A stretch of 7,071 nt of DNA from Deltaproteobacteria bacterium. GTDB lineage: Bacteria; Desulfobacterota; Desulfobacteria; Desulfobacterales; JAFDCJ01. The notes under the pieces are model-generated. The model ran no database searches, was not told the origin of the DNA, and worked only from the letters and a program-made list of their open reading frames with translations. The stretch is from positions 1 through 7,071 of the forward strand of contig JAFDDW010000102.1 of the NCBI GenBank assembly GCA_019310665.1, read 5' to 3'. Of this stretch, positions 1 to 5,941 are shown one piece after another (within the stretch, counting starts at the first letter, position 1; each line of letters begins with the position of its first letter). A program made the translations under genes and the position numbers.

Positions 1-549
1 ATTATCGAGGCCCTGAAGGACAAACCAGAGCCCAAATATGTCGTGATTCTCTGGGCCGGCAAGGGCGGGCCCATGCCCCAGTTGATCGACGCCGGGCTTG
101 ATAAATATGGCATCGAGATCGCCAGCGGCGGGAATGTCCTGGCGGCCCTTAAAATGATGAAGCCTTTGAAAGGCATGAAAGGCTCGATTTACTACTACTA
201 TGAGAATCCCAAAAATCCCGTTAATGGCTGGCTGGTGGACGAACACTATAAACGCTTCAACGAACCGCCGGACTTTTTTACCTGCGGCGGTTTTGCTGCC
301 GCCAGTGCCGTGGTGCAAGCCATCACAAAGGCAGGCGGTACGGACACCGAAAAACTCATCGCCACTATGGAGGGCATGGAGTTTATGACTCCCAAGGGGA
401 TGATGAAATTTCGCAAGGAAGATCATCAGGCCCTGCAGTCCATGTTCGCCTTTGAACTCGACGTCAAACCGGATGTTGCATGGGCCATCCCCGTGCTCAC
501 CAAAGAACTTTCAATGGAGGAGACTGCTCCACCGATCATGAATAAATGA
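1..549 (+). CDS. Branched-chain amino acid-type ABC transporter substrate-binding protein, C-terminal part (5' truncated)
   Basis: The reading frame is open from base 1 to the TGA at 547-549, giving 182 residues with no start inside the window, so the N-terminal half (signal peptide and first lobe) lies upstream. The visible part looks like the C-terminal region of a type I periplasmic binding protein of the LivK/Peripla_BP_6 class. It has a strand-like VVILWAGKG stretch, a YYYY-ENP segment, then WLVDEHYKRFNEPPDFF followed by a helix FAAASAVVQAITKAGGTD. The hinge-proximal end reads MEGMEFMTPKGMMKFRKEDHQA, typical of family members in which a helix precedes the 'G..G...F...DH' turn. It should bind a small ligand in the periplasm and deliver it to the LivHM channel encoded downstream. 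Family assignment is good; the ligand cannot be read from this fragment, and aromatic acids, amides or amino acids are all possible. Confidence 0.87.
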   Translation: MIEALKDKPEPKYVVILWAGKGGPMPQLIDAGLDKYGIEIASGGNVLAALKMMKPLKGMKGSIYYYYENPKNPVNGWLVDEHYKRFNEPPDFFTCGGFAAASAVVQAITKAGGTDTEKLIATMEGMEFMTPKGMMKFRKEDHQALQSMFAFELDVKPDVAWAIPVLTKELSMEETAPPIMNK

Positions 550-563
550 TAGAATAAAATTTG

Positions 564-599
564 AAGTGCCTAAAGTGCCTAAAAGGCCTAAAGTTAAGG
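564..599 (+). repeat. 9-bp tandem repeat in the spacer before livG
   Basis: Two perfect copies of AAGTGCCTA (564-572, 573-581) are followed by a one-substitution, one-shift variant AAAGGCCTA (582-590) and a decayed fourth unit AAGTTAAGG (591-599). The array fills about half of the 73-base gap between the binding-protein stop and the livG start. It codes for nothing evident and does not look like a ribosome-binding site for livG, because its AAGG (596-599) lies 23 bases from the ATG. Its role is unknown. Confidence 0.75.
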
Positions 600-622
600 T
601 ATTCTGTCGATTTTAATAAAAA

Positions 623-1399
623 ATGGATGAAAAGAATTCAGCACCGATAATCGAGACCAAAGACCTGACCATCCGCTTTGGCGGGCATGTGGCCGTTGAT
701 CATGTGAGCATACAGGTAGAACCGTTCACATTGAAATCCATTATCGGTCCTAACGGGGCCGGGAAAACCACATTTTTCAATTTACTGACCGGTCAGTACA
801 AGCCCACCGGGGGTAAGGTGTTTTTTAAAGGGCAGGATATTACCGACCTGGGTCCCGCCCTGCGAACTCGTCTGGGCATGGGGCGATCCTTTCAGTTGAC
901 CAATATCTTTCCGGTGCTGAGTGTTCTTGAGAACGTAAGAGTTGCCGTACAGTCCCGCCAGGGTTTCGGTCTCAACTTCTGGCGCAACTACCTTCATTTC
1001 TCAAAAAGCGAAGATGAGGCCTTTACCATTCTCAAGGATCTGCTTATAGACGACAAATGGGCGGATCCGGCCAGTTCCCTGACCCACGGGGAACAACGCA
1101 AGCTGGAATTAGCCATTCTAATGGCATTAGAGCCAAAGGTTCTTTTTCTGGATGAACCGACGGCCGGCATGTCCCAGGAGGAAGTCCCGGCGATACTGGA
1201 AATACTTGAGAAGATAAAGTCCCAAAGGGACCGAACCATTCTGTTGGTTGAACACAAGATGGACATGATCATGGCCCTGTCGGATTCCATTGCCGTGTTG
1301 CAGGATGGGAGGCTGATCGCCGACGGCGATCCGGATGCCATTCATCGCAGCAAGGAGGTTCAGGAGGCCTATCTTGGCGGAGGAGCCAAACTTGAATGA
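623..1399 (+). CDS. livG: LivG-type ABC transporter ATP-binding protein
   Basis: A 258-residue cytoplasmic ATPase subunit of a branched-chain amino acid-type importer, pairing with LivF to drive transport through LivHM. All nucleotide-binding motifs are visible: Walker A GPNGAGKTT (42-50), Q-loop Gln91 in RSFQLTNIF, signature LTHGEQ (153-158), Walker B VLFLDE (173-178), D-loop AGMS (181-184) and switch His211 in VEHKMD. HGEQR in place of SGGQ is usual for LivG, as is the C-terminal 'IADGDPDAI..S.EVQEAYLG' tail that contacts the permeases. Length matches the family (about 255). The ATG at 623 follows an in-frame TAA at 617-619, so no longer form exists. No Shine-Dalgarno sequence is seen upstream, where the leader is A/T-rich. 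The 3' end overlaps livF by 8 bases, which suggests translational coupling. The substrate is unknown. Confidence 0.95.
   Translation: MDEKNSAPIIETKDLTIRFGGHVAVDHVSIQVEPFTLKSIIGPNGAGKTTFFNLLTGQYKPTGGKVFFKGQDITDLGPALRTRLGMGRSFQLTNIFPVLSVLENVRVAVQSRQGFGLNFWRNYLHFSKSEDEAFTILKDLLIDDKWADPASSLTHGEQRKLELAILMALEPKVLFLDEPTAGMSQEEVPAILEILEKIKSQRDRTILLVEHKMDMIMALSDSIAVLQDGRLIADGDPDAIHRSKEVQEAYLGGGAKLE
1379..1385 (+). promoter_or_regulatory. Ribosome-binding site that fixes a TTG start for livF
   Basis: GGAGGAG lies six bases before the TTG at 1392, inside the last codons of livG. It is the strongest Shine-Dalgarno match near the livF N-terminus and supports TTG over the upstream in-frame ATG at 1335, which would add 19 residues not typical of LivF. 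The nearby ATG at 1396 is in a different frame. Confidence 0.8.
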
Positions 1400-2099
1400 A
1401 GCCATTTTAACAGTTGAAGACACGCATACCTTTATCGGCCACCATCATATTCTTCAAGGCCTTTCGTTTGAAGCCCGGGCCGATGCGGTGACCGTCTTGA
1501 TTGGCCGCAACGGTGCCGGAAAAAGCACGGCCCTGAGAACGGTGATGGGACTTTTGCCGGCGTCGCAAGGTACAATTATATACAACGGGCAGGAAATCCA
1601 GAACAAAAAACCATATGAAATAGCACGGATGGGGATCGGCTTTGTCCCTGAAGATATGGGGATATTTGCCAATCTCACCGTGGAGGAAAACATGCGGGTG
1701 GCGATGCTGATCGAAGACGAGGCCACGGGCCAGAGGCTGGAGCAAACCCTGGATATGTTCAGGGATCTTAAAAACTTCTGGAGAGCTCAGGCGGGGATCC
1801 TGAGCGGCGGGCAGAAACAGATGCTTGCGATCGCCCGGGCCATTGTCAATCAGACTTCTTTGCTGCTTATCGATGAACCTTCCAAAGGCCTGGCGCCGAT
1901 TATCGTAGACGCCCTCATTGAAGCCATCAATCAAATTAAAATGCACAGCGTGGTCGTTCTGGTTGAGCAAAATTTTTACATGGCCAGCTGTGTCGGGGAT
2001 CACTTCTATATCCTGGATGACGGGATGGTCGTGCACGACGGTAACATGGTGGACCTCGTCGATGATGACGAGTTAAAAAGCAGGTATCTGGGCATTTAA
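1392..2099 (+). CDS. livF: LivF-type ABC transporter ATP-binding protein
   Basis: The second ATPase of the importer, 235 residues from the TTG at 1392 to the TAA at 2097-2099, a normal length for LivF (about 233-237). Counting from that start, Walker A is GRNGAGKST (38-46), the Q-loop region is FVPEDMGIF with Glu87 in place of Gln, the signature is LSGGQ (137-141), Walker B is LLLIDE (157-162) and the switch position is Gln193 in VEQN. Glu in the Q-loop and Gln at the switch His are usual in LivF and are not defects. LivF and LivG form the cytoplasmic heterodimer that hydrolyses ATP. The start is chosen for the GGAGGAG box and for family length; the reading frame extends further upstream only through livG sequence. 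The gene begins 8 bases before livG stops, so the two are almost certainly co-translated. Confidence 0.94.
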   Translation: MNEAILTVEDTHTFIGHHHILQGLSFEARADAVTVLIGRNGAGKSTALRTVMGLLPASQGTIIYNGQEIQNKKPYEIARMGIGFVPEDMGIFANLTVEENMRVAMLIEDEATGQRLEQTLDMFRDLKNFWRAQAGILSGGQKQMLAIARAIVNQTSLLLIDEPSKGLAPIIVDALIEAINQIKMHSVVVLVEQNFYMASCVGDHFYILDDGMVVHDGNMVDLVDDDELKSRYLGI

Positions 2100-2161
2100 T
2101 GAGCTTTAAGTTCAAGGTGACGCAATTATCAAAATTAGATGTCTTGTTACAAGAGTGTTTT

Positions 2162-2178
2162 GAATGTCGAATGTCGAA
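2162..2178 (+). repeat. Tandem GAATGTC heptamers, left arm of an inverted repeat
   Basis: GAATGTC occurs twice head to tail (2162-2168, 2169-2175) and is followed by a partial third unit GAA. Bases 2169-2179 are the exact reverse complement of 2256-2266, so this run and the heptamer run at 2257-2291 are in inverted orientation around a 76-base centre. Confidence 0.7.
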
Positions 2179-2256
2179 GAAATGTATTCTGCCTGTCGAA
2201 AGCTTTTGTGTCGAACGGTCTATTTTAAAAAAAGACTGAGCAAAGCGATTCCACCC

Positions 2257-2291
2257 TTCGACATTCTGGGTTCGATATTCGATATTCTGCG
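2257..2291 (+). repeat. Five phased 7-bp units, TTCGATA-like
   Basis: Five successive heptamers stay in exact 7-base phase, each beginning TTC. Units one, three and four are TTCGACA, TTCGATA and TTCGATA; units two and five are the variants TTCTGGG and TTCTGCG. The block lies mid-spacer between livF and livH. The unit is closely related to the array at 2334-2375. Confidence 0.75.
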
Positions 2292-2333
2292 GTTCGCTTG
2301 TATTAAAATAGATAAAGCGTAGCGTCATCAATA

Positions 2334-2375
2334 TTGGACTTTCGATGTTGGGCGTTCGATGTTCGACGTTCAATC
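2334..2375 (+). repeat. Six phased 7-bp units, TTCGATG-like
   Basis: Six consecutive heptamers begin with TT and keep exact phase. The core unit TTCGATG appears at 2341-2347 and 2355-2361, with TTCGACG at 2362-2368 and more diverged units (TTGGACT, TTGGGCG, TTCAATC) at the other positions. The array ends about 47 bases before the livH start and creates a false in-frame upstream extension of that gene. Confidence 0.78.
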
Positions 2376-2408
2376 TTTTAACTGTTCCGGCCAGGCGTTG
2401 TTTCATAC

Positions 2409-2413
2409 GAGGA
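2409..2413 (+). promoter_or_regulatory. Ribosome-binding site fixing the livH start
   Basis: GAGGA lies nine bases before the ATG at 2423. The alternative in-frame ATG at 2345 sits inside the heptamer array and has no such box, so the shorter livH product is preferred. Confidence 0.7.
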
Positions 2414-2422
2414 ATACTCTAT

Positions 2423-3415
2423 ATGTCGCATACAAAAACCAGGCGCTGGAGCACAGAGCTCACCATTATGGCCGGAGCAGTCATTCTATTGATGCTTCCG
2501 CTGTTGGGGATACCGGTTAAAACCTATCTGACGCTCACCATTGCCGGGCTGGCCATGGGGATGCTCCTCTTTTTGATAGCCTCGGGCGTCAGCATTATCT
2601 TCGGTCTGATGGATGTTTTAAACTTCGCCCATGGTGCCCTGTTTGCCTGGGGGGCTTATGTCGGATTTAGTGTTTTCGGGTGGTTGAGAGAATGGGTGGA
2701 AGCCGATTCTGTTTTGCAGAACTTCGGCGTATTTCTGGCGGCCATTCTTGCCGCAATGGCCGCGGTTGCCGTTCTTGGAATAATTCTGGAACGAGTCATC
2801 GTTCGCCGCGTTTACGGAAATCATTTGTTTCAGATCCTGATCACATTCGGTGCCACCATTGTACTGGTAGAGTTGATCCGCGTATTCTGGGGACCGAACG
2901 ATGAAGTCATGACCGTACCGCTGACGTTTCGGGGAAGTTGGGATATTTTTGATATCATTATTGCCAAATATCGAATCATCTGCATTTTTATCGGAATTGT
3001 CGTCTATGCTGTGATTCAACTTATTCTTAAAAAGACCAAATTAGGCATCATCGTTCGAGCGGGGGTGGAAAATATCGAAATGGTTCAGGCCATGGGCCAC
3101 AATATTTTTCTGTTATTCACCGGCGTGTTTGCTGTCGGGGCCGGTCTGGCCGCCCTGGGCGGACTGTCGATGAGTATCTTCAGTCTGCAGGTGTATCCCG
3201 ACATGGGATCATCCTATCTGCTCTTCGCGTTTATCGTGGTGATTATCGGGGGGTTGGGAAGTGTGACGGGCTCTCTTGTGGGGGCTCTGATCGTGGGGCT
3301 TTCATACAATTACGTTGCCTATCTGGTTCCCTGGGCCGCCGCCGGGGTCAATATCATAATTATGATTGTCATTCTTCTCATTCGGCCCACAGGACTGTTT
3401 GCGGCCGGGAAATAG
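2423..3415 (+). CDS. livH: LivH-type branched-chain amino acid ABC transporter permease
   Basis: A polytopic inner-membrane permease of 330 residues that forms half of the translocation channel with LivM. After a short basic N-terminus (KTRRW) there are hydrophobic segments at about 14-31 and 36-60. The family hallmark GLMDVLNFAHG follows at 61-71, then GALFAWGAY. The cytoplasmic coupling loop reads RAGVENIEMVQAMGHN (212-227), matching the 'R A..dn...A...G.n' element that docks on the ATPases. The motif IIGGLGSVTGS is at 274-284 and the protein ends with RPTGLF near 321-326. Length is slightly above the E. coli homologue because of the extra N-terminal hydrophobic segment, common in this branch. 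The ATG at 2423 is chosen for its GAGGA box; an upstream in-frame ATG would add 26 residues encoded by repeat DNA. The 323-base gap from livF means it may have its own expression control. Confidence 0.94.
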   Translation: MSHTKTRRWSTELTIMAGAVILLMLPLLGIPVKTYLTLTIAGLAMGMLLFLIASGVSIIFGLMDVLNFAHGALFAWGAYVGFSVFGWLREWVEADSVLQNFGVFLAAILAAMAAVAVLGIILERVIVRRVYGNHLFQILITFGATIVLVELIRVFWGPNDEVMTVPLTFRGSWDIFDIIIAKYRIICIFIGIVVYAVIQLILKKTKLGIIVRAGVENIEMVQAMGHNIFLLFTGVFAVGAGLAALGGLSMSIFSLQVYPDMGSSYLLFAFIVVIIGGLGSVTGSLVGALIVGLSYNYVAYLVPWAAAGVNIIIMIVILLIRPTGLFAAGK

Positions 3416-3457
3416 CGGGTTACGGGTTGCGGGTTGCGAGGTACGGGTTGCGCGTTG
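3416..3457 (+). repeat. Six tandem CGGGTTG-type heptamers directly after livH
   Basis: Starting at the base after the livH stop codon, six heptamers run without a break. CGGGTTG occurs three times (3423-3429, 3430-3436, 3444-3450), with variants CGGGTTA, CGAGGTA and CGCGTTG filling the other positions. The sequence is unlike the TTCGATG units of the previous spacer but has the same unit length. Confidence 0.82.
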
Positions 3458-3460
3458 CGG

Positions 3461-3488
3461 CCAGTGACCAGAGACCAGCAACCAGTGA
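3461..3488 (+). repeat. Four tandem CCAGTGA-type heptamers before livM
   Basis: Four heptamers in exact phase all begin CCAG: CCAGTGA at 3461-3467 and 3482-3488, with CCAGAGA and CCAGCAA between. Only three bases separate this block from the CGGGTTG array, so two different 7-bp families adjoin and together fill most of the 88-base livH-livM gap. Confidence 0.8.
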
Positions 3489-3492
3489 CAAT

Positions 3493-3496
3493 AGGA
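3493..3496 (+). promoter_or_regulatory. Ribosome-binding site for the GTG start of livM
   Basis: AGGA lies seven bases before the GTG at 3504, just after the heptamer array. It supports the GTG start; no ATG or other convincing start lies closer to the first transmembrane segment. Confidence 0.55.
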
Positions 3497-3503
3497 ACAG
3501 AGC

Positions 3504-4604
3504 GTGACAGAGCAAACACCGGTACAGATTGTTCGAGAACAGGAGAAAAGAAGACTGTTCACCAGTGGTAGTTCTTTTCTCAAGTTGGGGGTTCTAATCC
3601 TTTTCTTGCTGGTGCCTTTTTTGCTTCCATCCTATAAAACGGTTGATCTGGCGATAAAGATTGTCATTTTTGCATCGCTGGTTGCCAGTTTTGACATCCT
3701 GCTGGGGTATACCGGCATACTGTCCTTCGGGCACGGCATGTTCTTCGGAATTGGCGCCTATTGCGTGGCGTTTCTGCTGGAAAAATACGGAAGCCCGACA
3801 TACCTCAATCTAATACTCGGATTGCTATTGGCTGCGGTGGTTGCCGTCGTTCTGGCGTTAATCATCAGTTTTATTTCTCTGCGGGTCAAGGCCATTTTTT
3901 TTGCGATGGTTACCCTGGCACTTGCGGAGTTGGCCATTGTTCTGGCGAACAAGCTCAGCCATGTTACTGGCGGAGAAGACGGAATCAGCATAAGCATGCC
4001 CGGCATTTTTTCGGTGGCATTCAATATGGGAGAATTTATGGGCATCGACATTACCGGTCGGGTGATCACCTATTATCTAATCCTGTTTACCTGTTTGGCC
4101 CTGTTTCTGATGATGCTCAGATTCACTCATTCTCCGCTGGGTCGGGTATTGCAGGCCATACGGGATAACGAACAGCGGGCCGTGGCACTGGGCTACAAGA
4201 CATTTATATTCCAGACCATATCAATTACCTTCGGGTGCTTACTGGCAACCCTGATCGGCGGATTGTATGCCATGTGGGTGGGTTACGTGAACCCGGAGTC
4301 GAGCCTGGAAGTCATGGCGATTATGCTCAATGTTCTTCTCATGGTAGTCATCGGTGGAATGGGGACACTTTACGGCGGAATTGTTGGTGCCGCCTTTTTA
4401 CTGATCACCCAGACCTTTTTGCCGGACCTTCAACATTTAGCCCAAAACCTCCTGCCCGGGGCAACATTATTGCATAACATGCTGGAACGCTGGCTGCTTC
4501 TTTTTGGCATACTCTTCATCCTCGTTGTCATATTCTTCCCCAAAGGGGTCATCGGATCCGTCCAGGATTATGTTTCTCGAAGGAAAAAAATTATTCCGGA
4601 ATAG
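3504..4604 (+). CDS. livM: LivM-type branched-chain amino acid ABC transporter permease
   Basis: The partner permease to LivH, 366 residues, starting with GTG. A hydrophilic N-terminus of about 24 residues precedes hydrophobic segments at about 26-42 and 47-66. The LivM hallmark GYTGILSFGHG is at 68-78, followed by MFFGIGAY. The ATPase-coupling loop is RVLQAIRDNEQRA (214-226) followed by LGYKT, and the conserved IGGMGTLYGG is at 283-292. The protein ends with a PKGVIG motif and a basic tail. Length is a little above the usual 300-350 because of the hydrophilic N-terminus, and no ATPase domain is fused, in keeping with separate livG and livF genes. It completes the set of two permeases, two ATPases and a binding protein expected for a Liv importer. 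Which ligand it carries cannot be told from the permease. Confidence 0.94.
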   Translation: MTEQTPVQIVREQEKRRLFTSGSSFLKLGVLILFLLVPFLLPSYKTVDLAIKIVIFASLVASFDILLGYTGILSFGHGMFFGIGAYCVAFLLEKYGSPTYLNLILGLLLAAVVAVVLALIISFISLRVKAIFFAMVTLALAELAIVLANKLSHVTGGEDGISISMPGIFSVAFNMGEFMGIDITGRVITYYLILFTCLALFLMMLRFTHSPLGRVLQAIRDNEQRAVALGYKTFIFQTISITFGCLLATLIGGLYAMWVGYVNPESSLEVMAIMLNVLLMVVIGGMGTLYGGIVGAAFLLITQTFLPDLQHLAQNLLPGATLLHNMLERWLLLFGILFILVVIFFPKGVIGSVQDYVSRRKKIIPE

Positions 4605-4642
4605 ATTTTAGGTGGGGACGCCAACCCGGATCCGCCGGCGGA

Positions 4643-4681
4643 GAATTGAAAATAGTGAAAATATCCCAATTCAATTTTTTT
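4643..4681 (+). terminator. Weak possible terminator after livM
   Basis: Bases 4644-4650 (AATTGAA) and 4670-4676 (TTCAATT) are complementary across a 19-base loop, and a run of seven T follows at 4675-4681. The stem is short and A/T-only apart from one pair, so it would be weak. A perfect palindrome TCCGCCGGCGGA lies just upstream at 4631-4642 but has no T-run of its own. Confidence 0.22.
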
Positions 4682-4783
4682 GCATAAAAAGCAAAGAAAT
4701 ATCTTTTAAGGATCTAACGTATGAAGAACTTTTTGCCGGGGCACGAGCCTGTCAATCGAAATCACTAAATAAAGATATGGGCA

Positions 4784-4790
4784 AAAGGAG
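4784..4790 (+). promoter_or_regulatory. Ribosome-binding site fixing the hydrolase start
   Basis: AAAGGAG sits seven bases before the ATG at 4798. The frame is open further upstream to 4612, but that extension is basic, unlike hydrolase N-termini, and lacks a comparable box. Confidence 0.82.
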
Positions 4791-4797
4791 AATATTC

Positions 4798-5655
4798 ATG
4801 CCTGAACCGATCATGATAAAAGTCAAAGGCGACGGGATCGAGATCAATCTGGCGGTGTGGGAAGGCTCCGGAAGGCCCATCCTAGGCATCCATGGAATTA
4901 CTGCCAACTGCCGTTGCTGGGATGTCTTGGCAGATGCTCTGACGTCCGAATACCGGATGCTTGCCATGGATTTGCGGGGCAGGGGAGGTTCGGATAAGCC
5001 GCCGCAAGGATACTCACTGGACTATCATATGCGTGATATCAACTGCCTGCTGGATGATCTTGGCATTGATCGCACCGTGATCATGGGGCATTCTTTAGGG
5101 GCCTTTATCGGGTTGGCGTTTGCGGCTGAATATCCGGAGCGGGTTGATCGGCTTATCCTGGTCGACGGGGGAGGGGATTTATCACAAGAGCAAATGGAAA
5201 AAGTATTTATTGGAATAAAACCGGCGTTGGATCGGTTGGGACAGGTTTTCCCGTCAGCAGAAGCCTATTTGGAGAAGATGAGCGCTGCGCCCTATATTCA
5301 GCCCTGGTCTTTGGTTACTGAAAGGTATTACCGTTACGAAATCGAAGAGGTTGAGGGCGGGGTGCGTACCAATATCAACCCGGCCCATATCCAGGAAGAA
5401 GCCGATAACATCAGGAAGGTCGATTGCGCTCCGTATTATCCCCGAATAAAATGTGAAGTCCTCATCCTGCGCGCGCCCAACGGGCTGCTGAGCCAGGACG
5501 ATATCCTTTTACCGGAGGACGTCATCGACAAGATGATTCGTGAAATTCCCGATGCCCAACGGTTTGACGTCGAAGGTATGAATCATTACGGTATTGTCTT
5601 TCAGCCCCATGAAGCCAGAGATCAGGTGATCCGGGAATTTTTGAAAGATTCTTAG
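4798..5655 (+). CDS. Alpha/beta-hydrolase fold protein
   Basis: A soluble 285-residue enzyme of the alpha/beta-hydrolase superfamily, probably cytoplasmic since no signal peptide is seen. The oxyanion-side motif HG is at 32-33 (GIHGITAN), the strand-turn DLRGRGGSDKP is at 58-68, and the nucleophile elbow GHSLG (97-101) places the catalytic serine at 99. The catalytic histidine is most likely His263 in EGMNHYG. The acid is probably Asp234 or Asp235, in the loop after the strand LILRAPNG. A lid-like stretch with many aromatic and acidic residues (about 140-205) lies between the core halves. Relatives include C-C bond hydrolases, enol-lactonases, epoxide hydrolases and plain esterases, and sequence alone does not separate these. 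The start is set by the AAAGGAG box. It lies 193 bases after livM in the same direction, so action on the imported ligand is plausible but unproven. Confidence 0.88.
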   Translation: MPEPIMIKVKGDGIEINLAVWEGSGRPILGIHGITANCRCWDVLADALTSEYRMLAMDLRGRGGSDKPPQGYSLDYHMRDINCLLDDLGIDRTVIMGHSLGAFIGLAFAAEYPERVDRLILVDGGGDLSQEQMEKVFIGIKPALDRLGQVFPSAEAYLEKMSAAPYIQPWSLVTERYYRYEIEEVEGGVRTNINPAHIQEEADNIRKVDCAPYYPRIKCEVLILRAPNGLLSQDDILLPEDVIDKMIREIPDAQRFDVEGMNHYGIVFQPHEARDQVIREFLKDS

Positions 5656-5742
5656 TCATGCCGTAAATAGGTCATTCGGTGTGAATTCCTGCAGTAAAAT
5701 TACTATCGCAATATTATTGAGTTAAAAAGGCTATTTTCAGCT

Positions 5743-5818
5743 GTGGGAGCGGCTTTCCAGCCGCGATGAGGGGGTTACCGGCCCATCGATTAAGTCGCGG
5801 CTGGAAAGCCGCTCCCAC
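5743..5818. repeat. REPIN-like inverted pair of REP elements
   Basis: Two perfect 24-bp inverted arms (5743-5766 and 5795-5818) flank a 28-base centre. Each arm begins GTGGGAGC on its own strand and ends CCGCGA, and each contains its own small hairpin, GCGGCT-TTCC-AGCCGC. A conserved GTGGG head followed by a short imperfect palindrome, in a head-to-head pair, is the layout of REP doublets (REPIN/BIME), which are mobilised by RAYT/TnpA-REP transposases. No such transposase is in the window. The element lies between the hydrolase and SDR genes; as RNA the whole unit can fold into one long stem that may stop or attenuate transcription or protect the upstream message. Confidence 0.85.
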
Positions 5819-5879
5819 CAGTCGGTTGAATTTATTTGATTTGAGCGCTAAATTTTTACATCGACAGCAGGAGGATTTA

Positions 5880-5894
5880 CAGATAACCTATCTG
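5880..5894. promoter_or_regulatory. Short perfect dyad upstream of the SDR gene
   Basis: CAGATA (5880-5885) and TATCTG (5889-5894) are exact inverted halves with a three-base spacer, 47 bases before the SDR start. The size and symmetry would suit a dimeric regulator, but one 6-bp dyad can occur by chance and no matching regulator is present. Confidence 0.2.
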
Positions 5895-5926
5895 GCGTTT
5901 GTACCTGTTTCAGAATGAGAATATTG

Positions 5927-5934
5927 AAGGGAGG
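5927..5934 (+). promoter_or_regulatory. Ribosome-binding site fixing the SDR start
   Basis: AAGGGAGG lies seven bases before the ATG at 5942. It also overlaps the coding frame of a longer candidate starting at 5915, which has no box and would add nine residues before the normal SDR N-terminus, so 5942 is preferred. Confidence 0.85.
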
Positions 5935-5941
5935 TTTTTAT

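Larger units (their letters stand above)
2100..2422. other. 323-base spacer splitting livGF from livHM, rich in heptamer repeats
   Basis: No convincing gene is present on either strand. The spacer is dominated by degenerate 7-bp units built on TTCGAYR or its complement: two GAATGTC copies at 2162-2175, scattered TGTCGAA copies at 2194-2200 and 2209-2215, a phased run at 2257-2291 and another at 2334-2375. An 11-bp perfect inverted repeat pairs 2169-2179 with 2256-2266. Open frames through it (a minus-strand frame ending near 1936, and the upstream extension of livH) encode low-complexity peptides such as NVEHRTPNIE and are judged spurious. No clear promoter or terminator was found. Confidence 0.75.

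Noticed and set aside
1407..2036. A 209-codon open frame on the minus strand opposite livF
   Set aside because: It lies wholly antisense to livF, whose protein has every ATPase motif. The minus-strand product has no recognisable domain and no good ribosome-binding site.
1936..2406. Minus-strand open frame crossing the end of livF and the spacer
   Set aside because: Its peptide is the translation of heptamer repeats (NVEHRTPNIE-like) plus antisense livF, so it is an artefact of repeat DNA.
2345..2422. Longer livH beginning at the ATG at 2345
   Set aside because: The added 26 residues derive from the heptamer array and lack a ribosome-binding site; the ATG at 2423 has GAGGA at nine bases.
3416..3488. 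Possible CRISPR array
   Set aside because: The units are only seven bases, contiguous and without spacers, and there are no cas genes; these are microsatellite-like repeats.
4612..4797. Longer hydrolase starting just after livM
   Set aside because: The extra 62 residues look unlike any hydrolase N-terminus, and the ATG at 4798 has an AAAGGAG box at ideal spacing.
5683..5694. Adjacent EcoRI and PstI sites, as in a cloning vector polylinker
   Set aside because: Only 12 bases match and the flanks are ordinary A/T-rich genomic sequence, so chance is the simpler explanation.
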